This document shows, one piece after another, positions 56,501-63,931 of a stretch of 64,000 nucleotides of DNA; within the stretch, counting starts at the first letter, position 1, and every line of letters starts with the position of its first letter. The notes beneath the pieces are model-generated. The model had not been told where the DNA came from, searched no databases, and was given only the letters and a program-made list of their open reading frames with translations. Source of the DNA: Sphingomonas taxi (lineage in GTDB: Bacteria > Pseudomonadota > Alphaproteobacteria > Sphingomonadales > Sphingomonadaceae); contig NZ_CP009571.1 of NCBI RefSeq assembly GCF_000764535.1, positions 3,033,001-3,097,000 of the forward strand, given 5' to 3'. The position numbers and the translations under genes were made by a program.

Positions 56501-56879
56501 GTTGCAGATTGAATTGATTCGCCGCGCGCCCCTGGATTAGCCGAACGGTCGGGTCGGTAAAGCTCTGGTAGCCCTCAGCAGAAACGGTGAAGCTGTACGT
56601 ACCTTGCGGCAAAGCCGAGATCACGTAGCTCCCATCCTGACCAGTCACGGCACTGCGCGTAAAGCCCTGGGCCACCGACGTAACCGTCACGTTTGCGCCG
56701 GCGATGGCCTTTCCATCAGTTCCTAGGACCCGCCCAGTTGCGTTGACTTGGGTATAGTCCTGCGCCACCGCGGGCACGGCAACCGTCATCATGGCAGCGC
56801 CCGCCCCCATCAATGTCAGCGCCTGCATCGCAGCGCCGGCGCGTAATGCGTGGCGCGCAATTGTCGTATTCGTGATCAT
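53598..56879 (-). CDS. TonB-dependent receptor, Oar-like, with carboxypeptidase-regulatory-like N-domain
   Basis: 1093 residues. The signal peptide (to about residue 39, ending AVPAVAQ) is followed by a transthyretin-like regulatory domain (about 44-130: NATGRVLGTDGKAIAGANVT ... ISALPQGTYSFTVSAEGYQS), a plug domain (about 150-270: LTSVVLLAPGTTGGDNRFGS ... IKTGGVPAEFGRFTGGMINT) and a long beta-barrel ending in Phe (RIQFGVNF), the outer-membrane assembly signal. This is the Oar type found in Caulobacter and sphingomonads, probably for large or peptide-like substrates; the ligand is unknown. Third-position A/T use is clearly higher than in neighbouring genes, a sign of foreign origin. It lies between clpB and a broken clpB copy. 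Confidence 0.93.
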   Translation of the reverse strand: MITNTTIARHALRAGAAMQALTLMGAGAAMMTVAVPAVAQDYTQVNATGRVLGTDGKAIAGANVTVTSVAQGFTRSAVTGQDGSYVISALPQGTYSFTVSAEGYQSFTDPTVRLIQGRAANQFNLQLTDASTGEDIVVTAGRVQVVDFSSNTVGQTVDVADVAIRVPVARDLTSVVLLAPGTTGGDNRFGSVRDNGLPSVNGGSVSENIYYVNGLNITQFRNGLGAVAIPFEFYQTVQIKTGGVPAEFGRFTGGMINTTTKSGSNEWHGGITFNWQPNSLISKTKNTYAADNDSAYSKNSEFIAQLSGPIIKDHLFFYGIYNARDGRWGQGYTGTVSAAQTGASGCASNANVCADYADLRSSGQQLVGTSYSRNSNASPFWGGKVDAVIIDGQRLEATYWNTSGKQIEDVFGTSQYTLASGLRYNLNTNSPGGYVATNIYRSGGENYVFRYTGSFTNWLTLSAAYGVNKNTDTTESSVADLPYVLDQRNGANSSIGNTLSNASLNFDKRTFYRADADLRFDLVGSHHIRGGYDREDLDENSTTIANGGAQYTLLTASGSAATIDPTVGLAGGTSYISARTFKTGGQFATRNTAFYAQDEWRLFDNRINLNLGIRNDRFENRNAAGQTFFVAKNQWAPRLGASVDPLGDGRTKFFGSFSRYYLPVAVNTNVRLAGGELDYNAFYRFGGLTATNVPILGAPITTGAGFTACPNNAPAGTACTISNDGTVPNTDSVVAANLKPQSADEIVFGIERRLGNHIRLGFNFTQTKLNNSLEDASLDQAIVPYCIAQGKAAADCRAIWNGVHQFALINPGRDVIVALSDPLPGETSRQTVTLPSVALQYPRAQRTFRGVVFTLDRETDGKWELHANYSYSKLYGNIEGGVRSDNGQTDAGLTTAFDLPALVDGTYGYLPNDRRHNFKIWGSYKFTDWLTLGVNANVTSPRKFGCYGRAPASRDFDATAPGGVTGLYYRTSGAYCNVASGAVVRDPTGFTVINDRFDRAGGVRSSTLGIVPRGSQLTADWLAQINLDATVALPTDAFNGFVRLSVFNVFNSLPALRLSETGTTSAGAPLPTYSLPTQYNAGRAARIQFGVNF

Positions 56880-57285
56880 GCGTTTCCCCTTCGCTCGACC
56901 GGAATCACCCCATGCTGGAGCGATGTCTCGGTCAGCCTACCCTGTGCCCTCCCGTACTTGGCCAGTGCCGTACGGACGACATGACCATGAAACTATTCCT
57001 GCCGCAGACTGTAAAGCCGACCACCTCTCTTATTTAGATAATCGTATAATATCGTGCCTTTTATGTCACGATTGCAATCGTGATGGTACTTAACCCTGAT
57101 TACCACTGTTGGTCCATGCTAAATCATTGATGATAAATAGCTAAGTTTGTCATTCCTTGATCGCAATGGTTGTCAGCCGTAAAAATTACGCACTTTCTGT
57201 ATTACGTGAGGGGACTCAGTGTGCCCGCGATATGTGGATGCAGAGTACTGACCTTGGCTATCCCTCCGCTCGAGAGACCGAGAAT
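56880..57285. promoter_or_regulatory. AT-rich upstream region of the Oar-like receptor, with 18-base palindrome
   Basis: This 406-base stretch has no convincing gene and is much more AT-rich than the rest. It contains the perfect palindrome TCACGATTGCAATCGTGA at 57066-57083. On the minus strand a TATTAT box (57046-57051) stands about 20 bases downstream of the palindrome centre, towards the receptor gene, so the palindrome may be an operator at its promoter. Which protein binds is unknown. An open frame here (57157-57540, plus) has no ribosome site and mixed composition and was not called. Confidence 0.5.
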
Positions 57286-58025
57286 GCGACGCTCCGCGAG
57301 GAGGCACCAAGAACGACATCGGCGGCGGCGTCGGGTGCTGGACCGGCAATCTATGGAGCGGTGCTGCAGGACAAATGCGACAAATCGCCCAGCATGGAAG
57401 AGGTGATCACCGGTGCGTCATTGACCAAGCGCAGGCCGTGCGGCGCCGGCCCTATCAAGTCGTGCTGTTCGACGAGGTCGAGAAGGCGCACGGCGACGTG
57501 TTCAACGTGCTGCTGCAGGTGCTCGACGACGGCCGGCTGACCGATGGCCAGGGGCGGACGGTGGATTTCAGCAACACGCTGATCATCCTGACGTCCAACC
57601 TCGGCTCGCAATATCTCGCCGCGGTCGAGGAGGGGCAGGCGGTCGAGACGGTCGAGCCGCAGGTGATGGAGGTCGTCCGCGCCCATTTCCGGCCCGAATT
57701 CCTCAACCGGCTCGACGAGATCATCCTGTTCCACCGGCTGGGTCAGAGCCATATGGCGCCGATCGTCGACATCCAGGTGGCGCGCGTCGGCAAATTGCTC
57801 GCCGACCGCAAGGTGACGCTCGACCTGACCGACGCCGCGCGCAACTGGCTGGGCCGGGTGGGCTACGATCCCGTCTACGGCGCCCGGCCGCTGAAACGCG
57901 CGGTGCAGCGCTATCTGCAGGACCCGCTCGCCGACATGATCCTGCGCGGCGAGGTGAAGGACGGCGCCACGGTGCACGTCGACGAGGGCGACGGCAAACT
58001 GGTGCTGACGGTGGGACAGGCATAG
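57286..58025 (+). pseudogene. clpB: Degraded second copy of clpB (3' part), with in-frame deletion
   Basis: Bases 57286-57432 align with clpB 52545-52694 at roughly 80%, with frameshifting gaps (shared MLREE, W-T-G, MER and RDK segments at DNA level). From 57433 the alignment jumps to clpB 52962, so 267 bases (89 codons, clpB residues about 579-667, including the second Walker A) are missing. The jump falls on AGGCNGTGCG, present at both ends in clpB (52695-52704 and 52962-52971). From there to the end (57433-58018) the copy has about 15 differences in some 580 bases, all but one silent. An open frame from ATG 57375 gives 216 residues ending VLTVGQA, against VLTVA in clpB. Whether this piece is expressed is unknown; it cannot bind ATP through Walker A. 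Confidence 0.88.
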
Positions 58026-58051
58026 CCCGACCTTCCGGACCGGACACAAAA

Positions 58052-58080
58052 AAGGGCGGGTCGTGAGACCCGCCCTTCTT
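58052..58080. terminator. Bidirectional terminator after the clpB fragment
   Basis: AAGGGCGGGTC-GTGA-GACCCGCCCTT, preceded by AAAA and followed by CTTC, is a perfect 11-base stem. It lies between the convergent clpB fragment and second receptor gene. Confidence 0.85.
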
Positions 58081-58100
58081 CGTTCGGAAGGCGAAGCGCT

Positions 58101-61100
58101 TTAGAAGTTGAACTTCGCGCCGGCACGGTAGGACCGGCCGAAAATGCCCTCGCCGCCCTGCACCGCATTGTACAGATAGGCGCCATAGGTGACCGGATCG
58201 ATCGGAGGCAGACGGTTGAAGATGTTCAACGCGTTCACGTAGAACGAGAACTTGTCGTTGACCTTGAACGTCGCATTCGCGTCGGCCGTGATGTAGCTCT
58301 TCACGCGGCAACCCGAATAGGCAGGTGCCTGGCCGCAATCCTTATACGCGTCACCCTGATCCATCGCCGACAGGTCATAGCCCGACGTATAGTTGACGGT
58401 ACCGGTCAGCGCGAGGTCGCCGAAGTCGAACGTGTTGGACCAGTTGCCCTTCCACTCGAACGTCCCCGAACCCGCGGTCAGGTTGAAGTTGCCGAGCGTG
58501 TCGACATAGGTCTGGCGAACGCCGTCGACCGTCGTGCTCAGCTCCAGGATGAGGCTGGCGTTCAGGTTGGTCGTCCACTTCACCCCGCCGAAGTCGACGA
58601 AACCGTTGGCGCCGAAGTCGATGCCCTCGGACTTGATCGTCTGCGCGTTGATCAGCTGCGAACGGACGAAGGCGATCTTTGGCCGTGCGGTCGGGTTGTT
58701 CACGTCGACCGCGTCCGGGATCACTTCGAAGCCGGTCGGGATGGCCTGACCCGCATAGTAAGCGGCGATCGCCGGCGAGAGGTCCGGCGTGGTGATCGCG
58801 CCGGTCTTCTTGATGTTATAGTAATCGACCGTCAGCGACAGGCTGCGGATCGGTTCGAACTTGATGCCGGCGGTGAAGCTGCGCGACTTCTCCGGCTTCA
58901 GGTCCGGCGACGCCAGGGTGGTCTGGCCGATCGAATAGGCGGTGATGTAGCCCGAGCAGTTGTTCGGGGTGTTCGCCGTACAGATCTGGCCGGCACCCGG
59001 ATTGGTGCTGTACTGGCTGAGGAACGCGGCCGGAATGCTCGAAAGCTGCTGCGTCACATAGCCGGTCGTCGGCAGGGCGTTCGCCTCGCCGAACGAGGGG
59101 ATGCGGAACCCGCGCGAATAGGTGCCGCGGACGGTGACCTGCTGGATCGGGGTGAAGATCGCGCCGAACTTCGGCGAGAAGTTGCTCTGACCGGTCGAAT
59201 AATGGTCATAGCGGCCCGAGGCGTTCAGGGTCAGCTGATCGAGGATCGGAGCGTTGATTTCGCCGAAGGCCGAGGTGACGGTACGGTTGCCGCTGGTGCC
59301 GAAGGCGTTCTGGCGGAAATAGCGCTGCGTCGGGCCGTTGGTGTCGGGGTTGCCGCTGGGGGCGTCGACCGCCTCGTAGAAGACCGATCCGCCGACCGCG
59401 ACGCGAAGATCGCCGCCGGGCAGCGCGAACAGCGCCTTACCGAGGGTGAACTGCGCCTGGTAGAGGTCCGAGCTGCTGTTGGTGATGTTCTGCGGCGTCA
59501 GATAGTCGAGCGTCGCCTGGCTGTTCAGCTCGGGATTGACGAAATTGTAGCTGCCGTCGGCGATGACATCGAGCAGATGCTGGATGTAGACATAGCCGTC
59601 GGTACGACGACGCAGGTCGGTGTGCATCGCGGTCGCATCGGCCCGGTAATCGACGTCGCCGAAGATGGTCCCGTTGATGCCCATGGCGGCGCGATAGACG
59701 CGGCTGCGGGTTTCGTTGAACTCACGCTCGTTGGCGAGGGTGCCGACGAGGCGGGCGACCTGGCCCGATGCCGCGAACGGGTTGTTCGGGTTGAGCGTCC
59801 CGTTGGTCGCGTTGCACGTCGCCGTGCCGCGTGCGCAGATGTAGACCGGCAGGGCGAGGATCGCCGAGCGCGGATCGATCGCTGCGGTGGCGTTCTGCGA
59901 GGTCGAATATTGCGGGAACAGGATACCCGCCGGCGCATTCGCGCGGATCGTCGCCGGCACGCCCGTGTAGCTGGCGGTCGACTGCTGGAAGTTGACCTGG
60001 AAATAGGCTTCCGACGTATCGCCGACCTTCGCGGTGAAGCGTGCCGAACCACCGAAACGCTCCTGATCGGGCGTCACGTTGCCATAGAGGTTCTGCGTAT
60101 CGACCTGGCAGACCGTGCCCGGAGCCGTCGCGTTGATCGGCAGCGCCAGTTCGGCGGCGGTCGGATTGTAGGGGGTGCCGACGCGGCAACCGGCCGTCGG
60201 ATTCAGCAGCTGGTAGCGGCCGAGCGCGGTCGTGTTGGTGGCGTTGGCCGGACGGACGTAGAAATTGCCCGTGCCGATCGCGAACCCGTTGGTGAACGAG
60301 CCATTGGCGTCGAGGCCATTGGCGACGTTGTTCGGGCCGCAGACGCGCGTACCGGTGCGATCGCCACACAGGCCGCGTTCGTCGCTGCTGTTGAACGGTG
60401 CCGGCAGCGACTTGGACTGCACGCCTTCGGCGCGATAGTAGAAGCCGCTGACGTAAGCGTTGTAGCCCTTTTCGTCGAGATCGCCGGTGCCGGCGGTCAG
60501 CGACAGGCGCTGGTTGGCGTTGTAGCCGCGTTCCGCGATACCGGCTTCGACGCGACCGGTGACGCCCTGGAACGAACGCTTGGTGATGATGTTGACCACA
60601 CCCGCGATCGCGTCCGCGCCGTAGCTCGACGACGCGCCGTCGCGCAGCACGTCGACGCGCTCGACGATGTCGTCGGGGATCGTGTTGAGATCGACGAAGT
60701 TGCGCGAGCCGTCGTCCGACAGCGGATAGTAAGCGGCGCGCAGGCCGTCGAACAGGACCAGCGTCGAGTTGGTCGACAGACCGCGCAGCGATACCGACGA
60801 TGCGCCCGATGCGAAGGCACCGTTCGCGGTGAAGGAGTTGGTCAGCGCCGGACCGTTGTTGGACGACAGCGCCTGGATACCAGCCTGCACCGTGTTGATG
60901 CCGCGGGCATCGAGATTCTCGGTGGTGATCGTGCTGACCGGCGACGGACCGGCGTCGGTACCGCGGATGATCGAACCGGTTACGACGATGTCATTGCCGG
61001 CCTGATCGTCTGCCGCCTCGGTACCCTGCGTCTGCTGTGCGATCGAAGCGGCATCGGTGGACGCGCCTTCCGGCGCGGTCTGCGCCGAGACGGCGCCCGC

Positions 61101-61172
61101 ATAAAGCATCGCGAACGGCGTAACGGCTGCGAGCAGCGCCGCCTTGCGCGTGGAACGGTGGATCGTGAACAT
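58101..61172 (-). CDS. TonB-dependent receptor
   Basis: 1023 residues from the ATG at 61172 (a GGGAA site lies upstream). The signal peptide (KAALLAAVTPFAMLYAGAVS-AQ, to about 31) is followed by a TonB-box region (NDIVVTGSIIRG), a plug domain (about 75-200: VSLRGLSTNSTLVLFDGLRA, RVDVLRDGASSSYGADAIAG, VVNIITKRSFQG) and a beta-barrel ending FGRSYRAGAKFNF with terminal Phe. It belongs to the large iron/carbohydrate/peptide receptor group (TBDR with plug and STN-less N-terminus) common in sphingomonads. The substrate cannot be named. Composition is like the rest of the chromosome, unlike the Oar-like receptor next to it. Confidence 0.94.
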   Translation of the reverse strand: MFTIHRSTRKAALLAAVTPFAMLYAGAVSAQTAPEGASTDAASIAQQTQGTEAADDQAGNDIVVTGSIIRGTDAGPSPVSTITTENLDARGINTVQAGIQALSSNNGPALTNSFTANGAFASGASSVSLRGLSTNSTLVLFDGLRAAYYPLSDDGSRNFVDLNTIPDDIVERVDVLRDGASSSYGADAIAGVVNIITKRSFQGVTGRVEAGIAERGYNANQRLSLTAGTGDLDEKGYNAYVSGFYYRAEGVQSKSLPAPFNSSDERGLCGDRTGTRVCGPNNVANGLDANGSFTNGFAIGTGNFYVRPANATNTTALGRYQLLNPTAGCRVGTPYNPTAAELALPINATAPGTVCQVDTQNLYGNVTPDQERFGGSARFTAKVGDTSEAYFQVNFQQSTASYTGVPATIRANAPAGILFPQYSTSQNATAAIDPRSAILALPVYICARGTATCNATNGTLNPNNPFAASGQVARLVGTLANEREFNETRSRVYRAAMGINGTIFGDVDYRADATAMHTDLRRRTDGYVYIQHLLDVIADGSYNFVNPELNSQATLDYLTPQNITNSSSDLYQAQFTLGKALFALPGGDLRVAVGGSVFYEAVDAPSGNPDTNGPTQRYFRQNAFGTSGNRTVTSAFGEINAPILDQLTLNASGRYDHYSTGQSNFSPKFGAIFTPIQQVTVRGTYSRGFRIPSFGEANALPTTGYVTQQLSSIPAAFLSQYSTNPGAGQICTANTPNNCSGYITAYSIGQTTLASPDLKPEKSRSFTAGIKFEPIRSLSLTVDYYNIKKTGAITTPDLSPAIAAYYAGQAIPTGFEVIPDAVDVNNPTARPKIAFVRSQLINAQTIKSEGIDFGANGFVDFGGVKWTTNLNASLILELSTTVDGVRQTYVDTLGNFNLTAGSGTFEWKGNWSNTFDFGDLALTGTVNYTSGYDLSAMDQGDAYKDCGQAPAYSGCRVKSYITADANATFKVNDKFSFYVNALNIFNRLPPIDPVTYGAYLYNAVQGGEGIFGRSYRAGAKFNF

Positions 61173-61452
61173 GTGTTTCCCTTGCCTGACCCAAACGTGT
61201 CGACCCGCTGTGACGGTATCGGCCCGGGTGTTTGCCAAGCCCCCCTCGACCGCTGGAGCGGCCCTCAAGAGACATACCGCTGAAATGCGGGCGGAAATTT
61301 TTGCTGTAAACCTGCGTTTCAAAAACCGGCAACGTTTGCCGCACAGTGTAGCCTAAATGACACAATTATTGTCGTTGTTCGGCTGTCGCGGTAGAATCCC
61401 TGCTCGCAATTGCAGCATGACGACGCGATCTGTCGTTTTGAGGGGCAGGCCC

Positions 61453-62292
61453 TCAGGCCCCCGGCATAGCCCCCGCCACCAGCAACGGGTCGAGCCGCGC
61501 GTCGCGCCAGCGCAGGCTCCAGTGGAGATGCGGTCCGGTCGCCCGGCCGGTCGCGCCGACCGCACCGATCGGATCGCCCTGGCGGACGTGGTCGCCGACG
61601 CGCACGTCGATGCGCGACAGATGGAGGAAGGCGCTATTGAGACCGTGGCCGTGGTCGATCATCAGCAAATTGCCTTCCAGGGTGAAAGGATGGTCCGCGG
61701 CGAGGATGACGACGCCGTCTGCGGGCGCGACGACGGGGGTGCCGGTGGGGCGGGCGATGTCGATGCCCGAATGGTAGCTGCCGGGTTCGCCGCGATAGAT
61801 GCGTTGCGCACCGAACAGCCCCGAGATGCGGCCGATCGCAGGCCAGCGGAACGCCTGGCGCCAGCCGGTCGCGTCGGTGACCTCAGCACGCGCCGCGGCG
61901 ATCCGGGCGAGCTCGGCGGGGCGCAGCTGCGCCATGACCGGATCGGGGGCGGGGAATTTGGGCAGCGTGTCGAGCCGCTCGATCCGCCATGCCCGCGCCG
62001 CCACGGCGAGTGGCTGGGTAATCCGGCGGCCGTCGTCGAGCGTCGCGACGAGCACGGCCTGCGATCCGGCGTCGCGATCGAAGCCGGCGATGAAGCGGCC
62101 CGCCTCGACCGCGATCGGCTGGCCGTCGAGGGTCACCGTCACGCTTCCCGTGGGGACGGTGCCGGCGATCAGCCCGCCCTGCGTCGGCGTTCCGGTCCAG
62201 CGAAACGCCGGGGCAGCGACCGGGGCGGGCGCCTGGGGCGACGCCGCCGCGGCCAGGCAGACGAGCGGTGCCAGCGCGGCCGGCAGCCTCAT
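61453..62292 (-). CDS. M23-family metallopeptidase (LytM-like), exported
   Basis: 279 residues from the ATG at 62292. The signal peptide (MRLPAALAPLVCLAAAASPQ) is followed by a beta-rich N-domain (about 30-120) and the M23 domain. That has zinc ligands in YHSGIDIARPTGTPVVAPAD (H-x-x-x-D) and GPHLHWSLRW, plus the G-N-L-L-M-I-D-H-G-H-G strand. Such enzymes cut peptide cross-links in the wall or activate amidases. The ATG overlaps the stop of the DUF2093 gene by ATGA. The frame stays open far upstream, but that part is a shadow of xseA. Confidence 0.92.
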   Translation of the reverse strand: MRLPAALAPLVCLAAAASPQAPAPVAAPAFRWTGTPTQGGLIAGTVPTGSVTVTLDGQPIAVEAGRFIAGFDRDAGSQAVLVATLDDGRRITQPLAVAARAWRIERLDTLPKFPAPDPVMAQLRPAELARIAAARAEVTDATGWRQAFRWPAIGRISGLFGAQRIYRGEPGSYHSGIDIARPTGTPVVAPADGVVILAADHPFTLEGNLLMIDHGHGLNSAFLHLSRIDVRVGDHVRQGDPIGAVGATGRATGPHLHWSLRWRDARLDPLLVAGAMPGA

Positions 62293-62489
62293 CGCGGGCT
62301 GAGTGCCTCGCTGGCGAGATGCGCGCTGGCGAAGGCTTCCTGCCGCGCGACGCTCCAATAGCGCAGCAGCTCGATCGGGATGCGGGCGCCGCTCACCGCA
62401 CAGACGACATGATCGCCGGGAGTCAGCACCCGGAAGCCGTTGGCCATATAGTGAAGCCGCGCCGGGCGATCCGAGTTGGAAACGAGCAT
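62289..62489 (-). CDS. DUF2093 protein
   Basis: 66 residues. RPARLHYMANGFRVLTPGDH, VVCAVSGARIPIELLRYWSV and A-R-Q-E-A-F match DUF2093, a small alphaproteobacterial family of unknown function, usually encoded next to xseA. Here xseA ends 14 bases upstream, and the M23 gene starts inside its stop codon. The family is cytoplasmic by sequence. The full operon order is xseA, DUF2093, M23. Confidence 0.9.
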   Translation of the reverse strand: MLVSNSDRPARLHYMANGFRVLTPGDHVVCAVSGARIPIELLRYWSVARQEAFASAHLASEALSPR

Positions 62490-62503
62490 GTCTTGAGATC
62501 CTG

Positions 62504-63931
62504 TCAGAGCAACGTCGGCTGGTCGGGCTTGGGATAGGCCCTGGCGGGTTTGCGCTCAACCTTGCGCTCGGCGGCGGGCTGGACCGTGCCGTCGTCGACG
62601 ACGGCATCGATGCTGCCGTCGCGGAAGCGCAGCGTCACCGCCCCTGCCTCGCGCACCGCCGCGGCGGACGCCAGCGTCTTGCCGCCCTCGCCCCCGCCCT
62701 CGCGGCGTGCGGTGACCCGCGCATAGCCGCGGTCGAGCACCGCATCGGGGTTGAGCGACCGGACCAGCCGCCACGTCGCCGCCAGCCGGTCGCGGTTGCG
62801 GTCGACCTGTTGCTGCAGCACCGCCGGACGCAGCGCGCCACTCGACCGGTCGAGCTGGCCGCGCGCCAGCGTCACCCGCCGTTCGAGCCCGCGGTCGAGC
62901 CGCTGGCCGGCATCGTCGGCACGCTGGCGCTGCGGCCCGAGCAGCGTGTCACGCTTGGGCAGCAGCCGGGCGAGCCCGGTCAGCCGCTCGCGGCCGCGCT
63001 CGACATAGCGATTGGCGCAACGCTGCGTGCGCAGGCCATGGCTCTGGATCGTGTGGCGCAGGTCGGCGAGCACCGGCACCGCCAGCTCCGCCGCCGCCGT
63101 GGGCGTCGGCGCGCGCAGGTCGGCGGCGAAGTCGCACAGCGTCGTATCGGTCTCATGGCCGACCGCGGAGATGATCGGGATGGTACAGCCGGCGACGGCG
63201 CGGACGACGACCTCCTCGTTGAACGCCCACAGATCCTCGATCGAACCGCCGCCGCGCGCGACGATGACGAGGTCGGGCCGCGGCATCGGGCCGTCCGCGG
63301 GCATCGCGTCGAAGCCGCGCACCGCGGCGGCGACCTCCTCGGCCGCCCCCTGCCCCTGCACCTTGACCGGCCAGACGAGCACGTGGGTCGGACAGCGATC
63401 CTCGAGCCGGTGGAGGATGTCGCGGATCACCGCGCCGGTCGGCGAGGTGACGACGCCGATCGTCCGCGGCAGATAGGGCAGCCGCGCCTTGCGCGCGCCG
63501 TCGAACAATCCCTCGCCCGCCAGCTTCGCCTTGAGCTTCTCGAACAGCGCCATCAGCGCGCCGGCGCCGGCGAGCTCCATCCGCTCGATGACGATCTGAT
63601 ATTTGGAGCGGCCGGGATAGGTGGTGAGCTTGCCCGTCGCGATCACCTCGATGCCGTCCTGCGGCGCGAAGGCAAGCGCATTGACCTGCCCCTTCCACAT
63701 CACGCCGTCGATCACCGCGGCATCGTCCTTGAGCGCGAGATAGACGTGGCCCGAGGTCGCGCGCTTGTAGCCCGAGATCTCGCCGCGGATGCGGACGTGG
63801 CCGAACTCCCCCTCGACCATCCGCTTGAGCTTGAAGCTGAGTTCGCCGACCGACATGGCGAGCGCGTTGTCGCCGGGCCGCTCCTCGGCTAGCAGCCGGG
63901 CGTCGTCGGTATCGGATAGGAACTCTGGCAT
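62504..63931 (-). CDS. xseA: Exodeoxyribonuclease VII large subunit
   Basis: 475 residues. The OB-fold N-domain (MSVGELSFKLKRMVEGEFGH, VRIRGEISGYKRATSGHVYL) is followed by the catalytic domain (LPYLPRTIGVVTSPTGAVIR, LVIVARGGGSIEDLWAFNEE, ISAVGHETDTTLCDFAADLR) and a basic C-terminal coiled coil. With XseB it degrades single-stranded DNA to oligonucleotides in repair. Its ATG (63931-63929) overlaps the purD ATG head to head. A later ATG at 63856 (MSVGELS) is possible, but the longer N-terminus resembles sphingomonad relatives. The short C-terminal extension KPARAYPKPDQPTLL is unusual but not disruptive. Confidence 0.95.
   Translation of the reverse strand: MPEFLSDTDDARLLAEERPGDNALAMSVGELSFKLKRMVEGEFGHVRIRGEISGYKRATSGHVYLALKDDAAVIDGVMWKGQVNALAFAPQDGIEVIATGKLTTYPGRSKYQIVIERMELAGAGALMALFEKLKAKLAGEGLFDGARKARLPYLPRTIGVVTSPTGAVIRDILHRLEDRCPTHVLVWPVKVQGQGAAEEVAAAVRGFDAMPADGPMPRPDLVIVARGGGSIEDLWAFNEEVVVRAVAGCTIPIISAVGHETDTTLCDFAADLRAPTPTAAAELAVPVLADLRHTIQSHGLRTQRCANRYVERGRERLTGLARLLPKRDTLLGPQRQRADDAGQRLDRGLERRVTLARGQLDRSSGALRPAVLQQQVDRNRDRLAATWRLVRSLNPDAVLDRGYARVTARREGGGEGGKTLASAAAVREAGAVTLRFRDGSIDAVVDDGTVQPAAERKVERKPARAYPKPDQPTLL

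Noticed and set aside
57157..57540. 127-codon plus-strand frame before the clpB fragment
   Set aside because: No ribosome site or recognisable product; its second half is the clpB remnant read in the wrong frame.
53549..58051. A phage or integrase-driven island as the cause of the clpB duplication
   Set aside because: No integrase, transposase, tRNA or short att-like core was found; the duplicated part is too long for a usual attachment site.
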